60,233 nucleotides of DNA from Nitrospirota bacterium (GTDB lineage: Bacteria; Nitrospirota; Thermodesulfovibrionia; Thermodesulfovibrionales; Dissulfurispiraceae), in assembly GCA_015233655.1 (NCBI GenBank), contig JADFXI010000004.1, forward strand, positions 1-60,233, read 5' to 3'. The notes beneath the pieces were generated by a model, which did no database searches, was not told the DNA's origin, and saw nothing but the letters and a program-made list of their open reading frames with translations. Positions 41,590-50,891 of this stretch are shown one piece after another. The translations under genes and the position numbers were made by a program. Position 1 is the stretch's first letter. The number at the start of each line of letters is the position of its first letter.

Positions 41590-43551
41590 ATGAGCCGTTA
41601 TACTTTAATATTCTTGCTGTCCTTCGCGATCTTCGTTTTTTTCCTCACACCTAATGTTAATACGGGAGACAGCGGCGAATTGGCGACCGCATCCTGGTTT
41701 CTAGGCGTGGCACACCCATCCGGTTATCCCCTCTATTTGATGATTGCGAAGACTGCAACTTTTCTGCCGCTCGGCAATATTGCGTTCAGGACTGCCGTCG
41801 TGTCCGCAATATTCAGCTCTCTTTCTCTAACACTGATATGCTGGATAATATACAGTTTCACGGCAAGCGGTATGGCAGCGCTTTTCTCTGTCACGACGCT
41901 TTTGGTTTCATATTCTTATTTTACCCAGTCAGTAATCGCCAAATTCTATATGCTCAACCTTTTCCTGATAATGTCGCTTTTCTCTTTATGGGCAAACAAG
42001 ATCAATGTTGAGGGGGCAGCGTCTGGGCGGCCACAAAAGCCGGGCGACTTTTTGGGGGCCCAGTCAGACATGGAGGATAAGAACGAGCAAATATTGTATT
42101 TTACGATGTTCATAGCCGGACTCATTACTGCAAACCATCACACAGGCCTGATTATCATGGGACCTGTGTTTATTGCATGGATTTCACTGAAGAAAGGTGC
42201 CTTGAAATTGAATACCGTCATAACAGGGGGCATCCTTTTTTTTCTCGGACTGCTCGTTAATAGTTATCTTGTGATAAGGGGCGGCAGCAGCCATTTCTTC
42301 AATTCCGTTCATATAGACAATGTCGCCGAGTTTGACGAAATTGTTACGAGGTCAATGTACAGAGGCAGCGGCACGATAGCTGCGGCGACAGGTATTTTTC
42401 ACGGACCCGCTTCATACTGGTACGCTCTCAAGAATTTTGTTTCGATCATGACATCTAATTTCAGCGCGGCATCCTATTTGGTTTTCCTCGCAGGGTCCGT
42501 TTACTTGATTAAAAAAAATTTGAAACTGTCCATTTTTGTATTGCTGTGTTTTATATTTTATGGGCCGTTCCTCGCAAAAATAACCATGGGAGGAGAAAAT
42601 AATACGGAAATAAACTATTATATTGCTGCGCACCAGTATTTTATTCCGGCATTTGCTATCTTTGCTATAGTGCTTGGGGCCGGGTTCTATCTGCTCGAAA
42701 AATCTCTGAAAATAACAAAATTAAAGATTCTCCCAAGGGTTTTGCCTCTAATCCTTGCGGTCTTTCCTCTCATTTTCTTAGTATCCCGGGCAACAGACAG
42801 TAGTTACAGGACCAATTTTGTTCCATATCAAATTGCAAAAGATTCTTATTCGCTATTACCCTCGGACAGTGTTTTCATGACATTTGGAGATAATGCAACA
42901 TATCAGGGCTGGTATTTAAAGCTCGTGGGCAGATACCGAGAAGATGTGTGCCAAATATCGTCGGCCGATCAGAATACAATAGACTGGATGTTTCAGGGGT
43001 GCAATGAAAAGATATACGGCCCTTTTTTCTCGATGTTTTATTCCCGTAATTTTAGCGGTATGCTGCCGTTTATAATAAAGCACAGATATTACGGTTGCGA
43101 CCCTGTAAAAGATTCGGGGGCATATGCTAAATACTTGAACAGCAGGTCTCTGTCAATAAATTATCTGTACTTGCCGGCGGACAAATTTATAATAAACAAG
43201 AATGAATTCGGTGACAACGTGGAGTCTTTTGCAAAACAAAAGCAGCTTTCTGCTGATAAACTGATTAATTACTCGGTCTGCCTTTCGCACTTTACCGACG
43301 ACTTCTTTTCAAGGCAATTGTGCTCCAGCTATTGCATACACCTTACAAATATGGCCAGACTCTATTCAGGCGAAGCTTATAATAGGACGGGGGAAAAAAT
43401 CAGAGTACAGATAAAAGATATGAGGAGCGGGTATATCCAGCCGCTCTATTCTGTAGACATTACGGAAAAAAACAGACCGTATCTCGAAATGTCAACCAGG
43501 ATAACGAGGTTCAATCAATGGCCGATATTGTATTTTCGCGAAAAAGAATAA
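41590..43551 (+). CDS. DUF2723 / TMEM260-like GT-C membrane glycosyltransferase
   Basis: The N-terminal half is a polytopic membrane domain with the family's motif TGDSGELATASWFLGVAHPSGYPLY in the first periplasmic loop, followed by about nine more helices. The last 220 residues form a soluble C-terminal part. The acidic Asp-Ser-Gly-Glu motif is typical of this GT-C family; animal TMEM260 transfers mannose to proteins from a lipid-phosphate donor. The ATG at 41590 is preferred over 41554 because the family start begins at it; neither has a strong ribosome site. It lies directly after the pilin terminator. Acceptor and sugar are inferred only. Confidence 0.85.
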   Translation: MSRYTLIFLLSFAIFVFFLTPNVNTGDSGELATASWFLGVAHPSGYPLYLMIAKTATFLPLGNIAFRTAVVSAIFSSLSLTLICWIIYSFTASGMAALFSVTTLLVSYSYFTQSVIAKFYMLNLFLIMSLFSLWANKINVEGAASGRPQKPGDFLGAQSDMEDKNEQILYFTMFIAGLITANHHTGLIIMGPVFIAWISLKKGALKLNTVITGGILFFLGLLVNSYLVIRGGSSHFFNSVHIDNVAEFDEIVTRSMYRGSGTIAAATGIFHGPASYWYALKNFVSIMTSNFSAASYLVFLAGSVYLIKKNLKLSIFVLLCFIFYGPFLAKITMGGENNTEINYYIAAHQYFIPAFAIFAIVLGAGFYLLEKSLKITKLKILPRVLPLILAVFPLIFLVSRATDSSYRTNFVPYQIAKDSYSLLPSDSVFMTFGDNATYQGWYLKLVGRYREDVCQISSADQNTIDWMFQGCNEKIYGPFFSMFYSRNFSGMLPFIIKHRYYGCDPVKDSGAYAKYLNSRSLSINYLYLPADKFIINKNEFGDNVESFAKQKQLSADKLINYSVCLSHFTDDFFSRQLCSSYCIHLTNMARLYSGEAYNRTGEKIRVQIKDMRSGYIQPLYSVDITEKNRPYLEMSTRITRFNQWPILYFREKE

Positions 43552-44141
43552 AGGACGCCTTCATAATTGCCTTTTGCATGATTGGCATAGTGGTCTTGCG
43601 ACTTTCTTTTGACCAGTGGCAGTCTTATTCCTTTGGAATTGAGGATTTAAAGAAAGGCAATTACAATAATGCGATTATGTATTTTGACCGCGTGCTCAAT
43701 GCGCATATACCATTCAGCCCTCTTGAGAAAAAGGCGAAGGGCCATCTGGTGGAACTTGCGGCCAAAAAAGAAAACCAAGGGGAACCGGAACTGGCCCTGT
43801 TATGTTATGAGACTGTCAGGACATCGCGGTATCTGACACGCCACTTTTTAGTTCCAGACGGCAAAGACATTCCATTTTTAAATAATAAGATTGCGTCTAT
43901 AAAAGCGCGGCTTCTCGTAAAGGATGGTATTGTTAAGGACTTCAAGGAAGGTTATGATCAGCAAATGGGAATAATGAGCAAGGATTTTTCCCCATCTGTT
44001 TTCTGGTCATTTGTCGCCGTTACATCATTCTGGGCATATTTAGGTTTTGTCGTGCTTTGGATATTCAAAAGAAGACCTGTTTATATATACATAACTTGCC
44101 TGGCCTTCTTTGTTTGGCTGACTGGTCTTTATATGGCATAA
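43518..44141 (+). CDS. Uncharacterised membrane protein with a TPR-like segment
   Basis: I do not recognise this 207-residue protein. It has one N-terminal helix (FIIAFCMIGIVVLRL), a TPR-like pair (about 40-90, IEDLKKGNYNNAIMYFDRVL and LVELAAKKENQGEPELALLCYETV), and two C-terminal helices (VFWSFVAVTSFWAYLGFVVLWIF and YITCLAFFVWLTGLYMA). Its gene overlaps the end of the DUF2723 gene by 34 bases, so it is probably coupled to it and may be an accessory subunit. Confidence 0.7.
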   Translation: MADIVFSRKRIKDAFIIAFCMIGIVVLRLSFDQWQSYSFGIEDLKKGNYNNAIMYFDRVLNAHIPFSPLEKKAKGHLVELAAKKENQGEPELALLCYETVRTSRYLTRHFLVPDGKDIPFLNNKIASIKARLLVKDGIVKDFKEGYDQQMGIMSKDFSPSVFWSFVAVTSFWAYLGFVVLWIFKRRPVYIYITCLAFFVWLTGLYMA

Positions 44142-44147
44142 TTTGAT

Positions 44148-44186
44148 ATATCACATAAAAATGTGATATACATATTTATGTGATAT
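44148..44186 (+). promoter_or_regulatory. Three ATGTGATAT repeats, probable operator of the VapBC-type operon
   Basis: ATATCACAT (44148-44156) and ATGTGATAT (44161-44169) are perfect inverted copies, and a third direct copy is at 44178-44186. They lie just before the ribosome site GGGAGGT and the antitoxin start. Such repeats are commonly the binding sites of ribbon-helix-helix antitoxins that repress their own operon. Confidence 0.65.
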
Positions 44187-44205
44187 GTATTATGGGAGGT
44201 GTAAT

Positions 44206-44451
44206 ATGGAGAGGCAAAATGTGACTTTATCGTTACCTAAAGCGTTATTGAGAAAAGCCAAAGCTGTTGCAGCAGAAGAGGATAAATCTCTAAGCGAGTT
44301 TATCAGAGAGTCTTTGGATGAAAAGATAAAAAAAGATACTGGGTATGAAGAGGCAATGGAGCGGCAAATAAGACTTATGAAGAAGGGTTTTGATCTTGGC
44401 ATAAAGGGTCGTATTAAATGGACGAGAGAAGAACTTCATGAAAGACGATAA
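44206..44451 (+). CDS. Ribbon-helix-helix-type antitoxin (VapB-like)
   Basis: The 81-residue protein begins MERQNVTLSLPKALLRKAKAVAAEEDKSLSEFIRESLDEKI, a ribbon-helix-helix DNA-binding domain with a short strand and two helices. The C-terminal half is charged and probably contacts the toxin. The start at 44206 follows GGGAGGT; a longer reading from 44185 would begin in the operator repeats. The toxin gene overlaps its end by 14 bases. The pair is AT-rich and lies between membrane and glycosyltransferase genes. Confidence 0.8.
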   Translation: MERQNVTLSLPKALLRKAKAVAAEEDKSLSEFIRESLDEKIKKDTGYEEAMERQIRLMKKGFDLGIKGRIKWTREELHERR

Positions 44452-44860
44452 GGTGTTTATAGATACAAATATTATTGTTTATGCTTACGACATCTCTGAT
44501 AAGGAAAAACATTACAAGGCTGTAGAAATAATAGAGGGATTATGGAAATCAGGCCTTGGGGTCGTAAGCACACAGGTCTTGCAGGAATTTTTTTTCAATG
44601 TAACAAAAAAGATACCTAACCCACTGGATGTAATAGCGACACGGGAGATTATAAAAGATTTTCTGAAGTGGGATGTGGTTGTTAACAATGGGGATAGTGT
44701 AATAGAGGCTATAGAAATTCATCAGAAGTATAAATATTCGTTCTGGGATTCATTAATTATTACGTCTGCTATGCGGGGTAGGGCCAACTTGCTGCTTTCG
44801 GAAGATTTTTCGGACGGACAAATAATTGAAGGGGTTGCCATAAGGAATCCATTCAAGTAA
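44438..44860 (+). CDS. vapC: PIN-domain ribonuclease toxin (VapC-like)
   Basis: The 140-residue PIN domain has the acidic active-site residues expected: VFIDTNIIVYAYD at the start, with Asp and later the conserved acidic residues in LQEFFFNV and YSFWDSLIITSAM, plus LLSEDFSDGQ near the end. VapC toxins cut RNA; many cut tRNA or rRNA. It is coupled to the antitoxin gene with an overlap. The exact RNA target is not visible from the sequence. Confidence 0.88.
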   Translation: MKDDKVFIDTNIIVYAYDISDKEKHYKAVEIIEGLWKSGLGVVSTQVLQEFFFNVTKKIPNPLDVIATREIIKDFLKWDVVVNNGDSVIEAIEIHQKYKYSFWDSLIITSAMRGRANLLLSEDFSDGQIIEGVAIRNPFK

Positions 44861-44873
44861 ATTGGGTGTCTGC

Positions 44874-45932
44874 ATGAATATCATTGTTCTTCCTCTTTAC
44901 GGCATCGGCGATGTGCTGATGACAACCCCTGCGCTCAAGGTCCTGAAGACGCACCTCAAGGATTGCCGGATAACGTATCTGAATATGTTCCGCAGCACAT
45001 ATGAGGTATTGCGGAATAATCCGAACATTGATTCGCTCTTACACTTCCCCTTTCTCGAAAAAAGCGCCCTTGAGACGCTGCGTTATGCACTCCCTCTCAG
45101 GGGCAAGTTTGATTGTTCAATCAATTTCTATCCATCCAATAGAAGACAATACAATATGCTCGCTTACCTGATCGGCGCCCGGACCAGGATAGGCCATCAC
45201 TATCTGCATCTCGATAATAGAGAGCTTAATTTTCTCAAAAACAGAACAGTAACTGAAGACCCAAGGCTCCATAATGTCGAAGAAAACATGCGGCTTCTCG
45301 AATTTCTGGGCATCAAGGCGGATACTGTACCTCCGATGGAAATATTCCTCTCTCCTGAAGAAGACAATAAAGGTGAGGTCCTGATCGGGCCTTCCCCGGC
45401 AGCGATAAAAATAGGGGTCCATGCAGGGACCAGCATATTCAAAGGCCATGCAAACAAAAGATGGCCCAGGGAGAACTTTGTCGAACTAATAAATCGCCTT
45501 CCTGAATACGGCTTTTATCTATTTGGAGATAAGGATGAAGAAGAGGCAAATGCCTTTATATCAGATAGCGTTGCAGACCGGCAAAGGATTATAATGATTA
45601 ACGGGGCCCCCATAAGGGAGGTCGCGGCTGCTATTAAAAAACTGGACCTCTTTATTGCTAATGATTCCGGCCTTATGCATCTTGCGGCGGCATGCGGCAC
45701 GCCTGTTGTGGCATTGTTCGGTCCGACAAATCCGGATCTTGTCAGGCCGTGGGGAATAAATCACAGAGTGGTCAGGCTGGATTCGGATTGCTCTCCATGC
45801 TTCTACTATTCTCCCAGACCTCTTAAATGTGTTTCGCCGAACGAATATGCATGTATCAGGGGTTTGCCGGTGTCCGCAGTCGGTGATGCCGTGGAGCAAT
45901 TGTTGTCTGAGACCGGGAAAATCAAAAAATGA
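44874..45932 (+). CDS. Glycosyltransferase family 9 (heptosyltransferase-like)
   Basis: The protein of about 352 residues has the GT9 start IIVLPLYGIGDVLMTTPALKVLK and the second-domain motifs IGVHAGTSIFKGHANKRWPRENFVEL and FIANDSGLMHLAAACGTPVVALFGPT, which bind the nucleotide-sugar donor. GT9 enzymes transfer heptose or related sugars to lipopolysaccharide-type acceptors. The ATG at 44874 is chosen because the motif directly follows; an earlier in-frame start at 44862 is possible. It opens the glycan cluster, 14 bases after the toxin gene. Confidence 0.9.
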   Translation: MNIIVLPLYGIGDVLMTTPALKVLKTHLKDCRITYLNMFRSTYEVLRNNPNIDSLLHFPFLEKSALETLRYALPLRGKFDCSINFYPSNRRQYNMLAYLIGARTRIGHHYLHLDNRELNFLKNRTVTEDPRLHNVEENMRLLEFLGIKADTVPPMEIFLSPEEDNKGEVLIGPSPAAIKIGVHAGTSIFKGHANKRWPRENFVELINRLPEYGFYLFGDKDEEEANAFISDSVADRQRIIMINGAPIREVAAAIKKLDLFIANDSGLMHLAAACGTPVVALFGPTNPDLVRPWGINHRVVRLDSDCSPCFYYSPRPLKCVSPNEYACIRGLPVSAVGDAVEQLLSETGKIKK

Positions 45933-45987
45933 AGAACGCGGACCCGCAGAAAAGTTTATTCGAGGACGGACTTAATAACGTTTCATT

Positions 45988-46722
45988 ATGAAGATACTCG
46001 TAATAATACCGACTTATAACGAAGAGACAAATATCAAAAAAATCGTGGGCAGGGTACTGGAAGTTATTGACGGCGACATCCTTGTTGTAGATGATAATTC
46101 AATCGACGCGACAAAGACAATTGTCAAAAGTTTTAATGATACGGGCCGTGTTTTTATGCTGGAACGCCCCTCAAAACTCGGGCTTGGCACAGCTTACATA
46201 AACGGTTTCGAATGGGGACTTAACAGAGGATATGACCTTTTTTTCGAGATGGACGCCGACAATTCTCATGACCCGGCTGCCCTTCGCGCCTTTATCGAAA
46301 AGATAAAGGAAGGATATGACATTGTGGTCGGGTCACGATATCTGAACCACACGATCAGTGTTGTAGGCTGGGACTTCGAAAGGCTGCTGATGTCGAAGTT
46401 CGGCAATTGGTATGCGTCCACACTGCTCGGCATAAAGCAATTTACTGATCTGACAAGCGGGTACAGGTGCTATACGGACCAGGCCCTGAAAACCATCGGC
46501 CTTGATCGAGTAAGGTCCAACGGCTATGCCTTCCAGATAGAAATGGTATATCGCTGCAATAAGAAAGGACTTAGGGTGGCTGAGGTCCCCATAATATTTT
46601 ATGAGCGCGGAGGCGGCTTATCGAAGATGAGCGGGAACATTGTGAAAGAGGCAGTATTGCTGCCGTTTAAATTGATAGTGGAGAACTTGTGGCTTCATAT
46701 AAACAACCGTCGTCAGAGATAG
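45988..46722 (+). CDS. Polyprenol-phosphate mannose synthase-like GT2 (DPM1-like)
   Basis: The 244-residue soluble GT2 has the nucleotide and metal motifs IPTYNEETNI, VVDDNSIDAT and FFEMDADNSHDP, and the family signature DLTSGYRCY. There are no C-terminal membrane helices, as in soluble DPM1-type enzymes. The enzyme would move mannose (or another sugar) from GDP- or UDP-sugar onto polyprenyl phosphate. It is followed by a flippase gene with a 34-base overlap. The sugar is inferred as mannose from similarity; another hexose is possible. It may supply the donor for the GT-C proteins near the pilins. Confidence 0.83.
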   Translation: MKILVIIPTYNEETNIKKIVGRVLEVIDGDILVVDDNSIDATKTIVKSFNDTGRVFMLERPSKLGLGTAYINGFEWGLNRGYDLFFEMDADNSHDPAALRAFIEKIKEGYDIVVGSRYLNHTISVVGWDFERLLMSKFGNWYASTLLGIKQFTDLTSGYRCYTDQALKTIGLDRVRSNGYAFQIEMVYRCNKKGLRVAEVPIIFYERGGGLSKMSGNIVKEAVLLPFKLIVENLWLHINNRRQR

Positions 46723-48275
46723 TAAATTCATCATTAAAGACCGCTGTCAAAGGCACCTCTATTCTTTTCCTGGGTATGGTAGCGAGTATTCTGTTATGGT
46801 TTGCCACAAAAGTCCTTATTATCAGAAATACGACCAAAGAGGAACTGGGTATATATTCTATTATTACTGCTGTTGCAGGGGTCTTATCAATGCTTGCATG
46901 TATGGGAATGCAGGAAGGGGTCCCACGATATATTTCCATATTTTTGGGCGAGGGTAAAAAGAGCCAGGCCAAATCCGTTGCCCGAACAGCAATCGCAACA
47001 GGCTTGATTACAGGCACGGTATTTTTTCTTATCTTGGCCATCTTTTCCGGTCTGATCGCGAGATATGTTTTCTACAAACCTGAACTCTGCATGCCCTTGC
47101 TCATCATATCATTTTTTATCCCGCTTACCGTTATGGTAAATACTTTTGTAGGAATTCTCAGGGGCTATAATATGGTGTATCCCAGAGTTTATTTTGTTGA
47201 AATCGGGCAGCCTTTCTTTTTTCTGGTGCTGCTCATTTTTTTCTTTATCGCAGGGCTGCCATTTATTAGTATCATTTATGCCTATACAATTGCGATGCTC
47301 CTGGTACTGCTCCCGGTCGGCGCATTTTATTTTAAGAAAATCGGGCTGTCGGAACGCCGGGTGGAACCGGATAATCACAGTTATGGCAGAGAGCTTATAA
47401 AATTTTCGGCCCCTTTGCTTATGGCAAGCATAATGGGGGTCGTCCTGACATGGTGTGATACCTTAATGCTCGGCAGGTATGCAAGGTCTGAGGAAGTCGG
47501 CCTTTATAATATAAGTCTTTCCCTCGCAAAGCTTCTTACTTTTTCCCTGGGCGCGCTCGAATTTGTTTATATGCCCATAGCCGGCGAACTTTATGTAAAA
47601 AAGCAATTTTCCGAACTAAAAAGGACATATCAAATTCTGACCAAATGGAATTTTCTTGCTACGCTACCTATTTTCTTCATCTTATTTTTCTTCCCGGAGA
47701 TGACTATTACCTTTCTTTTTGGCAATCAATTTCTGGATTCTTCCATGTCGCTTCGCATACTGTCGCTATGTTTTTTGTTCCATGCCTTTTTAGGGGCAAA
47801 TGTAATGCTCATGATAGTAATGGGCAGGTCGAAGGACCTTATGAACATATCCTTGTTTGGGGCCTTAGCCAATATCCTCTTCAATTATGTCCTTATAAAG
47901 TTATTCAACCTTGGAAACATAGGGGCCTCAATTGCGACACTAATTTCCTATTTCTTACTGAATATCGTTATATCCCTGATGCTATACAGGATGAGCGGCA
48001 TTCATCCCCTGACCCCCCAGTATATAAAGCCGATTGTCCTCTCATCTATTATCGGGATCGCCCTTTATGCAATTGCAAAGTCATTGCCTCTTTTTGTCTG
48101 GATGCTGCCGATATATTTGTCTTTGTATTTAGGAGGATATTTTATATCGTTGATGGTAACAAAAAGCTTCGACCTGCAGGACATTGAGCTGTTTGAAATA
48201 ATTTCTCAAAAGACCGGTTTCAGTATGGATACAGTGAGAAAGATACTCTACAATTCAGCACATAAAAGATTATAA
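46689..48275 (+). CDS. Oligosaccharide flippase / polysaccharide biosynthesis membrane protein (Wzx-like)
   Basis: The 528-residue protein has about 14 hydrophobic helices in the MATE/MOP flippase pattern (GTSILFLGMVASILLWFATKVLI, MLACMGMQEGVPRYI, FSAPLLMASIMGVVLTWCDTLMLG). It probably moves a lipid-linked glycan across the inner membrane. A GTG at 46689 is used, overlapping the GT2 gene; this would be an unusual but coupled start. Later starts cannot be excluded. It lies between the donor synthase and the radical SAM genes. Confidence 0.88.
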   Translation: MASYKQPSSEIVNSSLKTAVKGTSILFLGMVASILLWFATKVLIIRNTTKEELGIYSIITAVAGVLSMLACMGMQEGVPRYISIFLGEGKKSQAKSVARTAIATGLITGTVFFLILAIFSGLIARYVFYKPELCMPLLIISFFIPLTVMVNTFVGILRGYNMVYPRVYFVEIGQPFFFLVLLIFFFIAGLPFISIIYAYTIAMLLVLLPVGAFYFKKIGLSERRVEPDNHSYGRELIKFSAPLLMASIMGVVLTWCDTLMLGRYARSEEVGLYNISLSLAKLLTFSLGALEFVYMPIAGELYVKKQFSELKRTYQILTKWNFLATLPIFFILFFFPEMTITFLFGNQFLDSSMSLRILSLCFLFHAFLGANVMLMIVMGRSKDLMNISLFGALANILFNYVLIKLFNLGNIGASIATLISYFLLNIVISLMLYRMSGIHPLTPQYIKPIVLSSIIGIALYAIAKSLPLFVWMLPIYLSLYLGGYFISLMVTKSFDLQDIELFEIISQKTGFSMDTVRKILYNSAHKRL

Positions 48276-48334
48276 TACGGGATATCCCCTGCAATGAATT
48301 GCTATATTATCCCTGACATTGGAGATATCAGAAT

Positions 48335-49771
48335 TTGAAGATAACATTTGTGTATCCAGGCATTGCAATGATCGGTTTCAACAGCCTCGGTGGCAATAGT
48401 CATGACACCATATCAATTAATCTCGGCATGGGATACATCAGCCGTTATCTTAAGAACAATTCGGACCATTCCGCTGATTTAATAGATTTAAGGGATTTAA
48501 CGGGATGGGACCATTATGAAAGTGAATTAAGGAAAAGGGAACCCGATATAGTCGGTGTTTATTGCAACACGGTTAATTACGCCAACAGCCTGAAGTCAGC
48601 TCAAATAGCCAAGGGAATGGGGAAGACCGTCATTATGGGAGGCCCGCATGCAACACTGGCGCCGCAATCGTTAATAGACACCGGTTTTGTCGACCATGTA
48701 ATTACGGGTGAAGGAGAAATCTCTTTTCTGAAAGCCGTTAACGATATTGAGGCCGGCACGCCTCTTGAAAAGATTGTCGAGGGTGAAAAGATCGAAGACC
48801 TCGATGATATCCCCTTACCCGACAGAGACCTTTACAACATGGACAGGATTTTGTGCGGGGCCGGCATATTCCCTTACCCCAGCAGGTATATAGGGATTGT
48901 TGCAAGCAGGGGATGCCATTACAATTGTTCTTTCTGCCAGCCGCTTGAAAGGAAGATCTTTGGCCGCAAAATACGGACGCGCTCTGTTAAGAATATTATC
49001 GAAGAGGTCCTCCATGTCATCGAAAAATACAAGGCAAGTTTCATTATGTTTGAATGTGATACTCTCACAACGCAAAAAGAGTGGGCGCTCGAGCTGTGCA
49101 GAGAGATGGAAAAAATAGGGATTTGCTGGGGCGCACAGAGCAGGGCGGATACTATAGATGACGAATTGGCAAGGGCCATGCGCAAAGCCGGATGCATGGT
49201 GTTATTTATAGGGTTTGAAAGCGGCTCCCAAAGGATGTTGAACCTCCTCAGAAAGGGGATTAAGCCCGAGCATTCAATCAAGGCCGGGAAAATTTGCCGC
49301 GACAACAAACTGCTGATTTTTGCCAATTATATGCTCGGCATGCCTACGGAGACGAAAGAGGACCTTGATATGACGTATGACATGATTCGGGAAATAAGGC
49401 CTGAACTGCACTCCCCTTCATACTTCGCTCCTATACCGGGATCGGACCTTTATGATTACTGTGCGGAGAAAGACCTGATTAAAGTTGCCTCATTTGAGGG
49501 TTTTGTCAGAAATCCGACAATTGAAAAGGTGAAGGGCGTTGACTATGGGACGTTGAACGAATACAAAGAGAAAATGCTTCGCTGCAAAAAAGAGTGGTGG
49601 ACAGAGGCCCACTTTTTAAAGCCGGTCCTCTCAAGATGGCTCTTCCTGCTCCGCAGGGGATACGTAAAGACATTTGTCCTGGAGTTAGTCGAGAATACTT
49701 TCTTCTTCAGGATCCCCGCCGTATTTCTTTTAAACACTTTAAGAAAACTGGGCTTCACCGCCAAACGATGA
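48335..49771 (+). CDS. B12-binding-type radical SAM protein (BRS 1)
   Basis: The N-terminal 170 residues resemble a cobalamin-binding Rossmann-like domain (VGVYCNTVNYANSLKSAQIAKGMGKTVIMGGPHATL), but the base-off motif DxHxxG is not visible. The radical SAM cluster motif is CHYNCSFC in SRGCHYNCSFCQP, followed by a TIM-barrel core (MVLFIGFESGSQRML, ANYMLGMPTETKEDL). TTG at 48335 is the start, with GGAGATATC upstream. It is similar to the third such protein at 55684. The substrate is unknown; C-methylation, or sugar or lipid modification, is possible given the gene cluster. Confidence 0.85.
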   Translation: MKITFVYPGIAMIGFNSLGGNSHDTISINLGMGYISRYLKNNSDHSADLIDLRDLTGWDHYESELRKREPDIVGVYCNTVNYANSLKSAQIAKGMGKTVIMGGPHATLAPQSLIDTGFVDHVITGEGEISFLKAVNDIEAGTPLEKIVEGEKIEDLDDIPLPDRDLYNMDRILCGAGIFPYPSRYIGIVASRGCHYNCSFCQPLERKIFGRKIRTRSVKNIIEEVLHVIEKYKASFIMFECDTLTTQKEWALELCREMEKIGICWGAQSRADTIDDELARAMRKAGCMVLFIGFESGSQRMLNLLRKGIKPEHSIKAGKICRDNKLLIFANYMLGMPTETKEDLDMTYDMIREIRPELHSPSYFAPIPGSDLYDYCAEKDLIKVASFEGFVRNPTIEKVKGVDYGTLNEYKEKMLRCKKEWWTEAHFLKPVLSRWLFLLRRGYVKTFVLELVENTFFFRIPAVFLLNTLRKLGFTAKR

Positions 49772-49772
49772 T

Positions 49773-50891
49773 ATGAGAGGGAAGCGCCTCTACCTCGCAT
49801 GCAACATAGTGAAAAACTGGTCCTCTTACCTTTTAGGCGTTCCGCAGCCGGTTCCCGTAGGATATGTAATAATCGGAACGACTTTTCATTGTAACGCCAA
49901 ATGTATAATGTGTAATATCCATAAACTGTATAAAGAAAAACCCGGTTTGTGCAATAACGAGCTGGAGTTGCCTGCGCTGCTAGAGAAATTGAAAGAGTCA
50001 GAGGTCATAAAGAAAATAAATCATATTGACCTTACAGGCGGCGAGCCATTTATAAAAGAGCACTTAGATGATTTTATCATCGGTCTTTTCAGATTGCCCA
50101 ACATCAATCTTGTTACTATCAATACAAACGGGCTGCTTCCGGACAAAATTATAAGCGCTGTAAGTGGAATACTGAAATCTCTGCCTAATGGAAAGTTTTT
50201 TTCCGTCAGCGTATCGATGGATGGGATCGGCGAAGTCCATGATCGCATAAGAGGCATTGAAGGGGCTTTTGACAGAGTAGAAAAGACGCTGGCCGGGCTG
50301 AAAGATTTGAGAATTGAACATCCTGATTTTACCATTCGCTCTAATGCCGTTATTCAGCCTGAGAACATAGACCATCTCGGTGAACTGAAGAAATACTGGG
50401 GTGAGAATAAAATAGCAGGGGCCTTCGGCTTAATACAGACCCCATTCTATACCTTGTCCCGCGATGCCGGATGCAACTCTGTGCCTTTTGGCAAAGACGA
50501 CATTCAAAAAATCAAATCAATCGGACCCAAGAGCAAAGGCGCAGACTACTATCTGGACCATAACTGCAATAGGCCCCTTCACTGCTTTGCAGGATACGCC
50601 TCCATGTTTATCGATCCTTTCGGCAATGTCTACCCTTGTAATTTTCTCGCGGAGAGAGAGGATTACCAGATGGGCAGCATAAAGGCCGATCCGGTTGACG
50701 CGGTCTGGACCTCCCGGGTCGCGAGAGACATAAGGGCCAAAGTGAAGAAATGTCCTTACACAGGCTGCTGGAACGGCTGCGAGGTAGACCAGACCATGAT
50801 ACAGTTTGAGCCGATCGAAAGAGTGGTAAAGGCGATGACCTTGGGCATGTTAAGTTACTACAAAATGAAGAAGCTGAACAACTTTCAATGA
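49773..50891 (+). CDS. Radical SAM protein with SPASM-type C-terminus
   Basis: The cluster motif CNAKCIMC is in TTFHCNAKCIMCNIH, with IDLTGGEPFIKEHL following. The C-terminal part has many cysteines (CFAGYASMFIDPFGNVYPCNF, CPYTGCWNGC), as in SPASM domains that bind extra iron-sulphur clusters. SPASM enzymes often modify peptides or sugars. It begins one base after the previous gene ends and overlaps the next gene by ATGA, so it belongs to a tight operon. The target is not known. Confidence 0.87.
   Translation: MRGKRLYLACNIVKNWSSYLLGVPQPVPVGYVIIGTTFHCNAKCIMCNIHKLYKEKPGLCNNELELPALLEKLKESEVIKKINHIDLTGGEPFIKEHLDDFIIGLFRLPNINLVTINTNGLLPDKIISAVSGILKSLPNGKFFSVSVSMDGIGEVHDRIRGIEGAFDRVEKTLAGLKDLRIEHPDFTIRSNAVIQPENIDHLGELKKYWGENKIAGAFGLIQTPFYTLSRDAGCNSVPFGKDDIQKIKSIGPKSKGADYYLDHNCNRPLHCFAGYASMFIDPFGNVYPCNFLAEREDYQMGSIKADPVDAVWTSRVARDIRAKVKKCPYTGCWNGCEVDQTMIQFEPIERVVKAMTLGMLSYYKMKKLNNFQ

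Noticed and set aside
41709-41730. A TGGCAC sequence in the DUF2723 gene resembling a sigma-54 -24 box
   Set aside because: It is inside coding sequence and lacks the -12 GC at the correct spacing.
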